64,000 nt of DNA from assembly GCF_035918015.1 (NCBI RefSeq), contig NZ_CP109132.1, forward strand, positions 558,001 to 622,000. The letters run 5' to 3'. Position numbers and translations under genes: made by a program. How positions within the stretch are numbered: position 1 is the first letter of the stretch; every line of letters starts with the position of its first letter. Source of the stretch: Streptomyces sp. NBC_01754. GTDB lineage: Bacteria > Actinomycetota > Actinomycetes > Streptomycetales > Streptomycetaceae. The notes under the pieces are model-generated. The model was not told where the DNA came from and did no database searches. It saw only the letters and a list, made by a program, of their open reading frames with translations. This document shows positions 8,381 through 15,813 of this stretch, one piece after another.

Positions 8381-9283
8381 TTGAGAGAGTTGGCCTGCGT
8401 CGCGCCCGAGATCCGGGACCGGTTCGTCGTCAGATTCGGTGCCGATGTACTCGGTTGGTGTGACGCGTTGCCGACTCTCGTCCATGAACTCGCTGCTCGC
8501 TGGAATGTGGATCCCGTCGCGGCCGGCGGCGGAGGCACCTCGCGGGTGTTCCGCTGCTTGCGGCGTGACACCGGTGCCTCGGTCTGGCTGAAGCTCACGC
8601 CGGACACCTTGATCGCCCGCGAGGAGGCCGAAGCCCTGCGAGCCTGGGCGGATACGCCGTCGGTCGTCACTCTGCTGGCGGCGGACCTCGCTGCCGGGGC
8701 CCTGCTGCTGGAGAGCGTGGAACCGGGAGTCCCGGTGCGACAGCTCACCTGGGATGTGCCCGAGATCGCGGCCCTGCTGCGAGACCTGCGGCTGTCGCCT
8801 CCCGCGCCGGGGGAACACTCGGTGCTGCGGCCTCTCTCACACCGGATCGACTTCCTGTTCCGTCTGACCGACCACAGGCTGGCGGCGGCCGGCGTGAACG
8901 GCCTGTTCGCCCCGACGGCGCTGGGCCAGGCCCGAGCGGCGGCCCTGGAACTCGCGGGCAGTGGGCCCGTGGGGCTCGTGCACGGTGACCTCCATCCCGC
9001 CAACGTGCTGTCCGGTCCGGGCGCCCGCATGGTGGCGATCGATCCGAGGCCGACGTGGGGCGACCCGGACTTCGACGCCGTGGACTGGGCACTTGAGGGA
9101 GTTACGGATCCAGCCGTGCTGGAGCGGAGGATCGAGGAACTGGCGGCGCTGGTTCCTGGCCTGTCTCCTCACCGTGTGCTGGACTGGTGCCGGGCCCTGG
9201 CCGCCCTCAACGCGGTCCCCGGAGTGTGCGCGGGGCGGGACGATGCGGAGACACACTTCCTTGTGGCCCTGGCCGGCGGCTGA
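8381..9283 (+). CDS. Aminoglycoside 6-phosphotransferase / hydroxyurea kinase family protein
   Basis: About 300 residues of an APH_6_hur-type kinase. The phosphotransferase catalytic loop VHGDLHPANVL gives the catalytic Asp and Asn, and AIDPRPTWGDPDFDAVDWA gives the metal-binding Asp of the IDP motif. The N-lobe GGGGTSRVFRC corresponds to the nucleotide-binding loop. Known relatives phosphorylate streptomycin or hydroxyurea. A TTG at 8381 with GAGGGA 4 nt upstream is the best start; an in-frame ATG at 8342 lacks a ribosome site. The stop is 1 nt from the convergent VOC gene. This opens a patch with more relaxed codon use, so acquisition by transfer is plausible. Actual resistance is inference. 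Confidence 0.82.
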   Translation: MRELACVAPEIRDRFVVRFGADVLGWCDALPTLVHELAARWNVDPVAAGGGGTSRVFRCLRRDTGASVWLKLTPDTLIAREEAEALRAWADTPSVVTLLAADLAAGALLLESVEPGVPVRQLTWDVPEIAALLRDLRLSPPAPGEHSVLRPLSHRIDFLFRLTDHRLAAAGVNGLFAPTALGQARAAALELAGSGPVGLVHGDLHPANVLSGPGARMVAIDPRPTWGDPDFDAVDWALEGVTDPAVLERRIEELAALVPGLSPHRVLDWCRALAALNAVPGVCAGRDDAETHFLVALAGG

Positions 9284-9284
9284 G

Positions 9285-9719
9285 TCAGTCGAGACAGAAC
9301 TCGTTGCCCTCGATGTCCTGCATCACGATGCACGACTCCTCGGTGCCATCGGCAAGCAGCGTTCGCACGTGTACCGCGCCGAGCGCGACCAGTCGTGCGC
9401 ACTCGGCCCGGAGTGTGGAGAGGCGCTCTTCACCCACGAGCCCGGTGCCGGCCCGCACGCAGAGGTGCACCCTGTTCTTGACGACCTTGTCTTCGGGAAC
9501 GCGCTGGAAGAGAAGCCGCGGGCCCGCACCCGAGGGATCAACGCAGGAGAACCATTGCACCTGACGCTCGGGCGGCAGCGAGCGATGGTAGTCGTCCCAC
9601 GTGTCGAACCCCTCCGGCACCGGCGATACGACGTACCCCAGCGCCTCGCACCAGAATCGAGCGAGACGCTCAGGTTCCGCGCAGTCGAAGGTGACCTGGA
9701 ACTGCTTGACCGATGACAT
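9285..9719 (-). CDS. VOC (glyoxalase/bleomycin-resistance fold) family protein
   Basis: A 144-residue single-chain VOC protein of the glyoxalase-like (Glyoxalase_6) type. It starts VTFDCAEPERLARFWCEALGY, continues with WFSCVDPSGAGPRLLFQRVPE and ends with VMQDIEGNEFCLD; the paired beta-alpha-beta-beta-beta modules are recognisable. VOC members of this size include antibiotic-binding proteins and small lyases or dioxygenases, and sequence alone does not decide. It converges with the APH-type kinase gene with a 1-nt gap, which may mean a shared small-molecule detoxification role or just compact packing. Confidence 0.85.
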   Translation of the reverse strand: MSSVKQFQVTFDCAEPERLARFWCEALGYVVSPVPEGFDTWDDYHRSLPPERQVQWFSCVDPSGAGPRLLFQRVPEDKVVKNRVHLCVRAGTGLVGEERLSTLRAECARLVALGAVHVRTLLADGTEESCIVMQDIEGNEFCLD

Positions 9720-9881
9720 CGGCGCACCATAGCAGGCAGACCCTCTTGCTCATCTCCCGATGAAATCGGCGCGTTGAAGGTCGAGTTCGCCATCGCCTGC
9801 CAAGCCGCACTCCACCTCGCTGCCCTCCTCATCCGGACATCCGCCTGACCGCCGAAGCACGCTGTCCGCGCAGACGGCCGA

Positions 9882-10134
9882 ACGGACGGTCTTGTGCAGT
9901 TCCTCGTCGCACGCGTCATGGACGACAACCATGCTCATGCCTACGTGGCCGACACCCAGGGCGGCGAGGCTCTCCTCGACAGCCATCTCCCCATGCTCGA
10001 CATGACCGAGCAACTGGCGCACGCCTCCAAGGCCATGGATCCCTCGGATCCCCGCTCGGCCGGCCTGGCACACGCACTTCGAGTCCTTGCCCAGTCATAC
10101 GCCGAGCACCCGGTCTGCCGTCAGGAATGGCGGC
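9882..10134 (+). pseudogene. Decayed DUF6221-family gene
   Basis: In one frame the conceptual product has a DUF6221-like beginning (DGLVQFLVARVMDD) and end (LAQSYAEHPVCRQEWRP), but the middle is short and unlike the family. The codon where the family's starting Met is expected is ACG (9882), and the usual stop after EWRP is missing, so the frame runs on to 10187. A GTG at 9894 could give a short product. I read this as a gene with a lost start, an internal deletion and a lost stop. An intact family member lies at 25651-26076. Confidence 0.55.
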
Positions 10135-10270
10135 CAAGGCGATACGGTCCAGGTGGCGGATCCTGCCGCCTGGGAAGATCGCGGTGATCGTCCTGGCTGT
10201 CCTGCGGCACGACCGGCGCTTGGCCGACATGGCCGGTGGAAACGACGTGCCCGAGTCGACCGTCGCACCC
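10127..10270 (+). pseudogene. Transposase N-terminal fragment (helix-turn-helix of a DDE transposase)
   Basis: About 45 codons read RWRILPPGKIAVIVLAVLRH, then DRRLADMAGGNDVPESTV. This looks like the N-terminal helix-turn-helix region of IS5-type DDE transposases (LPPGxxALLVLAxLRH... LAxxxxVSxSTV). The similarity stops abruptly at STV and the DDE catalytic part is absent. It directly follows the decayed DUF6221 gene, which suggests an insertion-and-deletion scar. Confidence 0.5.
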
Positions 10271-10390
10271 ACAAGCTCACCCCCGGCCGGAAGACTGCCT
10301 CCTGCGTGCCCTGCTCGTCCTGACACATCTCGAAGTCGACCGCTGAGACAACGTCCAGCCCGTCCTGTACCCGGCCTGTGTGCAGTGGGA

Positions 10391-10430
10391 AGTTGTAGGG
10401 CCTGCCGCTCGGGCGGCAGGCCCTACAACT
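10391..10430. terminator. Perfect 18-bp hairpin with tetraloop
   Basis: AGTTGTAGGGCCTGCCGC and its exact complement flank a 4-nt loop TCGG, giving a 40-nt perfect hairpin 19 nt upstream of the gene starting at 10450. It could be a factor-independent terminator of upstream transcription, or the remaining end of a mobile element, since a transposase fragment lies just upstream. Confidence 0.65.
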
Positions 10431-10449
10431 GATCCGGAGAGGATCGATC

Positions 10450-10950
10450 ATGACATCCGACCACGACGCTCTGTGGCGTCGTTGCGCGTACCTGGGTCGC
10501 GTCCTGCTGCCACTGCTGGACCAGGAGCCATGGCGCCAGGACCGCCGCCGGGAGCGGCTGCGTTCCTGGGGCATTGACGTGGTGGTGGGGGAACGACTCA
10601 TCGAGGTCTTCGCGGCCTTGGCCGCCCACGCTGTCGCGGTGGACACTTCCTTGTCCGCCTCGGAGTTCGAGATTCTGCCTCTCGGCGCCGTAGCTGACGC
10701 GGCGACCGACAAGCAGGACTTCGAACTACTCGCCGGACTCCCCATCACCTTCGCCGACGACCGCGACGAAGTCGCGGTCAAGGTCTTCCGCCTGTACGCC
10801 TACAAGGGCGGCCGGACCAGTCTTCAGCTCGTTCGGCTGAGCAGGGAAGTGCGCCATACGCTGACCCTCCTTGGAGCCCGCGAGTCGGTGCCCTCCCCCA
10901 CGTGCGGAGACACCTTCCGCAGGGCGGACGAGGCCGGCCTGTCGCAGTAA
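10450..10950 (+). CDS. Hypothetical protein, 166 residues
   Basis: I do not recognise the family. The start ATG has a good ribosome site (GGAGAGG, 8 nt upstream). The product is soluble, with mixed charge and a helical N-terminal half (WRRCAYLGRVLLPLL, RRRERLRSWGIDVVVGERLIEVFAALAAHA). A central acidic segment (DAATDKQDFELLAGLPITFADDRDE) is followed by a basic stretch (RLYAYKGGRTSLQLVRLSREVRH). No signal peptide or membrane segment is seen. It stands alone behind the strong hairpin at 10391-10430, in a patch with mobile-element remains, so it may be an acquired gene. Confidence 0.6.
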   Translation: MTSDHDALWRRCAYLGRVLLPLLDQEPWRQDRRRERLRSWGIDVVVGERLIEVFAALAAHAVAVDTSLSASEFEILPLGAVADAATDKQDFELLAGLPITFADDRDEVAVKVFRLYAYKGGRTSLQLVRLSREVRHTLTLLGARESVPSPTCGDTFRRADEAGLSQ

Positions 10951-11061
10951 GCACGGAGATTTCCGCTCCGGGCCGTTGGCGCCGGCAACACAACACAGCC
11001 TGACGGGCGATCCACTACTCGCACTGCCGCCCGCGACCGGCGTGAGCGACCCAGGAACCGG

Positions 11062-11358
11062 TCACACCAGCACTTTGACTGCGTCTTCCAGTTGGCGGAG
11101 GCTCCCTGCCCTCCTCCTCGCCGTGCCGCCGGCGTGCCTGAGCTCCCATGTGACGGTGCGGACGCCGGCTACGCGATGCCTCGGGCTGACGCGGAGCGGC
11201 GTCCGGGCGCGCGGGTTCCGCGGCTTCGTCCCGCCTCCCGGCGGCGCGCAGACCGCGGACGTCAACTCCCACCGGCATGCCCACTCGGCCGGTATCCGGG
11301 CCGACAGCCACCTGCCGTCCTCAGAGCACGGTGTCCAGGTGGCGGTCGCCTGTACCAA
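11062..11358 (-). CDS. Possible small hypothetical protein
   Basis: A 98-codon reading frame whose third codon positions are mostly G or C. It starts at a TTG and contains a Cys/Trp-rich N-terminal half (CSEDGRWLSARIPAEWACRW) and a C-terminal RTVTWELRHAGGTARRR segment. It begins 34 nt after the stop of the small membrane protein gene on the same strand, which would fit an operon. There is no recognised family and no strong ribosome site, so this could equally be noncoding. Confidence 0.3.
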   Translation of the reverse strand: MVQATATWTPCSEDGRWLSARIPAEWACRWELTSAVCAPPGGGTKPRNPRARTPLRVSPRHRVAGVRTVTWELRHAGGTARRRAGSLRQLEDAVKVLV

Positions 11359-11392
11359 GCGCTCTGCCCCGACTCGACCGCCGGTTCGTGCT

Positions 11393-11638
11393 TCAGCCGC
11401 TCTCGAGCACGCCGAGCATCAGCGGCTGGGGCCTGTCCTCGGGGGGCAGGTCGGCGAGCCGGCCTTCCTCGATCGTGCGGATCAGCTCGTCCACATCGGC
11501 CTTGCCGCTCGGGTCGGGCTGATGCACCACCACGGGTGGGATGGCGGCCTGCTGGTACGCCCAGACACCGGTGGCCACGCCTGCCACGCCGCCCGCCGCG
11601 TACGCGGCCGCTGCCATGCGTCTGAACTGCTTCCGCAT
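11393..11638 (-). CDS. Small single-span membrane protein, hypothetical
   Basis: An 81-residue protein. A basic start (MRKQFRRM) is followed by one hydrophobic Ala/Gly-rich helix (about residues 9-32), then a soluble acidic tail containing ADVDELIRTIEEGRLADLPPEDRP. AGGGGG lies 9 nt before the ATG, which favours this start over longer frames. It is divergent from the SPFH-domain gene that begins at 11773, with a short shared intergenic region, so it may belong to the same membrane module. The topology suggests a membrane anchor with a cytoplasmic or extracytoplasmic tail; function unknown. Confidence 0.65.
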   Translation of the reverse strand: MRKQFRRMAAAAYAAGGVAGVATGVWAYQQAAIPPVVVHQPDPSGKADVDELIRTIEEGRLADLPPEDRPQPLMLGVLESG

Positions 11639-11772
11639 CGTCTGCTGCCCCCTGTGGGTGTGCTGGTAGTGGTGTGGCCGCCACAGTACGGCTCCCAGGC
11701 CTGTCACTGCTGGTTGCTATCGTTCCATGGCGGTTCCGGAGTGGGGCGCTGCAACGAGCGGGGGAGGTTTCC

Positions 11773-12906
11773 ATGGGGCTGTTCGACAGCATCCGCGGCG
11801 AATTCATTGACATCGTCGAATGGACCGACGACAGCCGGGACACCATCGTGTGGCGGTTCCCACGTCACGACAACGAGATCAAGATGGGCGCCAAGCTCGT
11901 CGTACGCGAGTCGCAGACCGCGGTCTTCGTCAACGAGGGCCGCATAGCGGACGTCTTCCAGCCGGGTACGTACACCCTGCAGACACAGAACATGCCGCTG
12001 CTGTCCACGCTGAAGGGCTGGAAGTACGGCTTCGACTCGCCGTTCAAGGCTGAGGTGTACTTCGTCACCACCCGCCAGTTCACCGACATGAAGTGGGGCA
12101 CGCAGAACCCCGTCATCGTCCGCGACCCCGAGTTCGGGATGGTGCGGTTGCGGGCGTTCGGTACCTACGCGGCGCGGGTGGTCGACCCTGCGGCGCTGCT
12201 GCGCGAACTGGCCGGCACCGACCCCCAGTTCCGTACCGAGGAGGTGCAGGAGTACCTGCGCCGGCTGATCGTCGGCAAACTGGGCGGCGCGCTGGCCACC
12301 TCGGGTGTACCGATGCTGGACCTGGCGACCCAGCAGGAAGCCATCGGCACCCGGCTTGCGGGTGTGCTCACGCAGGAGCTGAAGCCGGTCGGCCTCGCCG
12401 TCCCCACATTCGTCATCGAGAACATCTCGCTGCCTCCGGAGGTCGAGGAGGCCATCGACACCCGTTCCAGGATGGGTATCGCGGGCAATCTCGACCAGTA
12501 CACCCAGTTCCAGGCAGCCGACGCGCTCGCCGCCGCCGCGAACACGCCCGGCAGTGGCGTCGGCGAAGGCATGGGGCTGGGGCTCGGGATGGCCGCGGGT
12601 CAGCGGATGGCCGCCGGTCTCAGCCCACAGCCGCAGCCCACCGCTCCCGCGCCTGCCGCGTCTCCCGCGCCCCCGGCGGGCCCACCGCCGCTGCCGGTGC
12701 AGGAGCAGTGGTTCATCGGTGTCAACGGCACCCAGCAGGGGCCGTACGACCGAACGGCACTTGCCGGCCTGGTGAGCGCGGGCACCGTGGACCCGACGAC
12801 GTTCGTCTGGAAGGAAGGGATGTCCGACTGGCTGCCCGCCGGCCAGGTGCCCGACGTCAGCCGGCTCTTCGGGGCCGTGCCTCCGCCACTCCCGCCACAG
12901 GCCTGA
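11773..12906 (+). CDS. SPFH-domain protein with C-terminal GYF_2 domain (YdjI-like)
   Basis: A 377-residue protein. Residues about 20-250 form an SPFH/flotillin-like domain of the 'virion core protein / YdjI' type (MGLFDSIRGEFIDIVEW, VVRESQTAVFVNEGRIADVFQPG, PTFVIENISLPPEVEEAID). A Gly/Met and Pro/Ala-rich linker follows (about 260-310), then a GYF_2 domain (EQWFIGVNGTQQGPYDRTAL, WKEGMSDW). ATG 11773 follows GGGGGAGG. SPFH proteins assemble into rings or scaffolds on membranes; B. subtilis YdjI, encoded with PspA and YdjG, helps recruit PspA under envelope stress. The next gene encodes a zinc-ribbon membrane protein, as in that system, so a membrane-stress scaffold is inferred. Confidence 0.85.
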   Translation: MGLFDSIRGEFIDIVEWTDDSRDTIVWRFPRHDNEIKMGAKLVVRESQTAVFVNEGRIADVFQPGTYTLQTQNMPLLSTLKGWKYGFDSPFKAEVYFVTTRQFTDMKWGTQNPVIVRDPEFGMVRLRAFGTYAARVVDPAALLRELAGTDPQFRTEEVQEYLRRLIVGKLGGALATSGVPMLDLATQQEAIGTRLAGVLTQELKPVGLAVPTFVIENISLPPEVEEAIDTRSRMGIAGNLDQYTQFQAADALAAAANTPGSGVGEGMGLGLGMAAGQRMAAGLSPQPQPTAPAPAASPAPPAGPPPLPVQEQWFIGVNGTQQGPYDRTALAGLVSAGTVDPTTFVWKEGMSDWLPAGQVPDVSRLFGAVPPPLPPQA

Positions 12907-12919
12907 AGGAGGCTCGACG

Positions 12920-14038
12920 TTGAACACCGAAGAGCAGAACGCCGGTGCTGCCGGAACGGGTCCCCGTTCCTACCCCTGCCAGGCGTGCGGCGCCACGGTG
13001 GTGTTCGCGCCGGGCGCGGACGCCATGCGCTGTCCGTACTGCGGTCATGAGCGGGCGGTGACCACGGCGACGCGCGAGGTCCGCGAGCACGGCTTCGACG
13101 AACTGGCCGCTCTGCCCGTCAAGCCACGGAGCTCCGCGGCTGAGGGCATACGCACATACGTCTGTCCGGGCTGCGGTGCCCACACCGAGAGCGACGATCT
13201 CTCCGCGCGCTGCCAGTTCTGCGCCACCGCGCTGGTCGCCGAACCCGATGCCACCGAGCGGGTGCAGCCGGAGGCCGTGGTCCCCTTCGGCCTGGACCGG
13301 GGTGCGGCCCGGGACGCGCTGCGCGCATGGACGTCGTCCCGCTGGTTCGCGCCTTCCCGGCTGAAGAAGGTCAGCGAGGCGGAGACGTTCAAGGGCAGCT
13401 ACCTGCCGCACTGGACCTACGACGCGCGAACGGTCTCCAGCTACCAGGGTCAGCGTGGCGACTACTACTACGTCACCGAGACCTACACCACCACCGAGAA
13501 CGGTGAGAGCGTCACCAAGACCCGCCGGGTGCGCCACACCCGCTGGTCCCCCGCCTCCGGGATGGTCAGCCGCGCGTTCGACGACGTCCTCGTGGCCGGG
13601 ACCACCCATGTCGACCACGAACAGCTGGACAAGCTCACGCCGTGGCCGCTGGAGGAGGCCAAGCCGTTCCAGGCGGAGTATCTGGCCGGCTTCCAGACCG
13701 TGCGGTACGACGTGGAGCCCGAGGACGGGCTGGTGACGGCCAAGGAGCGGATGACCACCGTCATCAGGTCCGACTGCCGGGCCGACATCGGCGGTGACGA
13801 GCAGCGGGTCACCGCGCTGGACACGCAGTACTCGGCGCTCACGTTCAAGTTGATGCTACTGCCGGTGTGGTTCCTGACCTATCTGTACGCGGGCACCAGC
13901 TGGCAGGTCATGGTGAATGCCCGCACCGCCGAAGTCATCGGCGAACGCCCGTACAGCAAGGTCAAGATCGCCGCGGCGGTGGTGTGCGGGCTGATCCTCG
14001 CTGCGCTGATCGTCTTCCTGGTGATGACACGGAAGTAG
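12920..14038 (+). CDS. TFIIB-type zinc-ribbon protein with C-terminal membrane segments (YdjG-like)
   Basis: A 372-residue protein starting at TTG 12920 with AAGGAGG 6 nt upstream, 13 nt after the SPFH gene stop, so the two are cotranscribed. Two zinc ribbons are visible: CQACG with CPYCG (residues 20-42) and CPGCG with CQFCA (about 80-100). The middle holds a Tyr/Thr-rich stretch (GDYYYVTETYTTTENG). The C-terminus has hydrophobic segments LMLLPVWFLTYLYAG and IAAAVVCGLILAALIVFLVM. This layout is often misannotated as primosomal protein or helicase; no helicase motif is present. It is best seen as the membrane partner of the SPFH-GYF protein. Confidence 0.85.
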   Translation: MNTEEQNAGAAGTGPRSYPCQACGATVVFAPGADAMRCPYCGHERAVTTATREVREHGFDELAALPVKPRSSAAEGIRTYVCPGCGAHTESDDLSARCQFCATALVAEPDATERVQPEAVVPFGLDRGAARDALRAWTSSRWFAPSRLKKVSEAETFKGSYLPHWTYDARTVSSYQGQRGDYYYVTETYTTTENGESVTKTRRVRHTRWSPASGMVSRAFDDVLVAGTTHVDHEQLDKLTPWPLEEAKPFQAEYLAGFQTVRYDVEPEDGLVTAKERMTTVIRSDCRADIGGDEQRVTALDTQYSALTFKLMLLPVWFLTYLYAGTSWQVMVNARTAEVIGERPYSKVKIAAAVVCGLILAALIVFLVMTRK

Positions 14039-14331
14039 AGCGTGTGCGGCGCCGTCCGCGCGGACAACACCCCGGCGGAACGCGGTCACGCGGTATGCCG
14101 ACGGGACGCCGGTCTCGAGCTCCAGCTCTCATGCATGGAGTTGACAGACCTTGGCGCACCTTGTCCGAGCCGGCCGGCGTAGGCACGCGTTGCCGCGAAC
14201 GATGGCAGGCTTCTTCGTGACCGGTTCACTCGTTCATCCGCATCCGGACCGTGCGCCCGGACACCGGTCGACGGTCTGTTCCCTCGACGGCCCGGTCCCG
14301 CCGGCGCTCCACTTCTGAGGAGGACTCCGCC

Positions 14332-15378
14332 ATGTCATCTCCCCCTTCCACGAAACGAACGGTCGCGGCGGTGCACGCCGCTCCGGTGTTCATGGACACC
14401 GAGGCGACCGTCGGCAAGGTCGTCCACTTCGTCGAACAGGCCGGCCGGGAAGGCATCGACCTCTTGGTGTTTCCCGAGACGTTCGTACCCGGCTACCCGT
14501 ACTGGATCGAGGCCTACGCCCCGCTGGACCAGCAGGGCGCCAACGCCGCCTACGCCGAGGCGTCCGTCGAGGTCCCCGGTCCGCAGATCGCCCGGGTCCA
14601 AGATGCTTGTGAGCGCGCCGGGGTCGGCACCGTCCTCGGTGTCAGCGAACGGCTCTCGGGGACCCGCACGTGTTTCAACAGCCAGGTCTTCATCGAACCC
14701 GACGGCACCCTTCTCGGAGTTCACCGCAAGCTCCAGCCCACCTACGCCGAACGGATCGTGTGGGCTCAGGGCGGCGGCGCCACCCTCAGCGTCTTCGACA
14801 GCACTCTGGGCCGGATCGGCGGTCTGGCCTGCTGGGAACACACCATGAACCTGGCCCGGCAGTCCCTGATCGCCCAGGGCCAGCAGATCCACGCGGCAGC
14901 GTGGCCCGGTCTGTCCACCATGACCGGCTTCGAGACCGTCGCCGACGTCCAGATCGACGCCATGATGAAAACCCACGCGCTCACAGCGCAGGTCTTCGTC
15001 GTCTCCGCCGGAAACCCGGTGGACCAGACGTGCCTGCAGTGGATGGAGTCCGCTGTCGGACCGCAGAAGCACATCACCGCGGGCGGTGGCTGGTCGGCCG
15101 TGATCCACCCCTTCAACCAGTACCTCGCCGGGCCGCACACCGGCCTCGAGGAGAAGCTCGTCACCGCCGAGATCGACCTCGCCGACATCGACGCCGTCAA
15201 GGTCTGGGTCGACTCCCGCGGCCACTACGCGCGACCGGAGATCCTCGGCCTACAGGTCGACCGACGTCCGCTCTGGCATGACGAAGGACACCGCGAATGG
15301 CCTGCCGCCCCGGCCCCGTCGTCGCGGGCGGCCCGAGACCTGCCCGTCGAGCCCCCGGCCGGGCCCCGTTCCCCGTGA
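14332..15378 (+). CDS. Nitrilase (carbon-nitrogen hydrolase, branch 1)
   Basis: A 348-residue cytoplasmic nitrilase-superfamily enzyme. The catalytic triad is complete: E49 (LLVFPETF), K133 (VHRKLQPTYAER) and C167 (GGLACWEHTMN). The CWEH context, length and K-region match true nitrilases (nitrile to carboxylate plus ammonia) rather than amidases, and resemble arylacetonitrilases or cyanide hydratases. ATG 14332 follows GAGGAGG. The last 25 residues (Pro/Ala/Arg-rich) lie beyond the usual core. It stands alone, with about 290 nt of apparently empty sequence before it and a transposon remnant after it. The natural nitrile is unknown. Confidence 0.93.
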   Translation: MSSPPSTKRTVAAVHAAPVFMDTEATVGKVVHFVEQAGREGIDLLVFPETFVPGYPYWIEAYAPLDQQGANAAYAEASVEVPGPQIARVQDACERAGVGTVLGVSERLSGTRTCFNSQVFIEPDGTLLGVHRKLQPTYAERIVWAQGGGATLSVFDSTLGRIGGLACWEHTMNLARQSLIAQGQQIHAAAWPGLSTMTGFETVADVQIDAMMKTHALTAQVFVVSAGNPVDQTCLQWMESAVGPQKHITAGGGWSAVIHPFNQYLAGPHTGLEEKLVTAEIDLADIDAVKVWVDSRGHYARPEILGLQVDRRPLWHDEGHREWPAAPAPSSRAARDLPVEPPAGPRSP

Positions 15379-15480
15379 CGTCCGCATCCGTTGGTCTCTG
15401 TGCCGTGAGCGTCCACCGGGCCCTCGGCGACGCGCCCGCCGGCCGTTCTCACGCGGAGGGACTTGGAGGCCGTCCGAGTT

Positions 15481-15790
15481 CGTGACTCCTCCACCCCTGA
15501 AGGGAGTGGCTTCTCGCTGTGCCTGGTCGGCGTCGCGACGGCCCGGCCCGGCCCGTAGAACGCTGGTTGCTCCCACGACGTCGGCGTGCGCGGTGTGGCC
15601 GTAGCCGACGCAGCGGAACTCCTCCTGTGTGGGCCGGTTCTCCTTGGCGGTGTGCCCGCATTCGGGGCACCGCCGGGAGGTGTTGCGGGGGCCCACGGCG
15701 ATCACTCTCCGTCCGGCCCTTTCAGCATTGGCTCGCACGATCGTCAGGAACACCCTCCAGCCGGCGTGGGCCTTGGCCCAAGGCGGGCTT
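15481..15790 (-). pseudogene. TnpB (IS200/IS605 family) C-terminal remnant with element right end
   Basis: The frame reads AKAHAGWRVFLTIVRANAERAG, then VGPRNTSRRCPECGHTAKENRP, then EEFRCVGYGHTAHADVVGA. This is the C-terminal RuvC-III and zinc-finger part of an IS605 OrfB/TnpB nuclease. The N-terminal two thirds are missing, and the fourth zinc Cys is Tyr (CVGYGH instead of CxxCGH), so the finger is broken. Just after the coding part lies a hairpin (15491-15509, CCAC...GTGG) followed by GTCAC on the minus strand, which resembles the right-end structure where TnpB guide RNAs terminate. A dead element fragment between the nitrilase and TetR genes. Confidence 0.7.
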
Positions 15791-15813
15791 CCACCGGGCC
15801 CGGCTCACCCTCC

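Noticed and set aside
12920..14038. Primosomal protein N' / superfamily II helicase label for the zinc-ribbon protein
   Set aside because: No Walker A or DEAD-type motifs; only zinc ribbons and C-terminal membrane helices.
14137..14169. TTGACA at 14141 before the nitrilase gene as a promoter
   Set aside because: No acceptable -10 hexamer lies 16-19 nt downstream.
14039..14331. Possible small gene between the zinc-ribbon gene and the nitrilase gene
   Set aside because: Frames present have no ribosome site and no conserved-looking composition; treated as noncoding.
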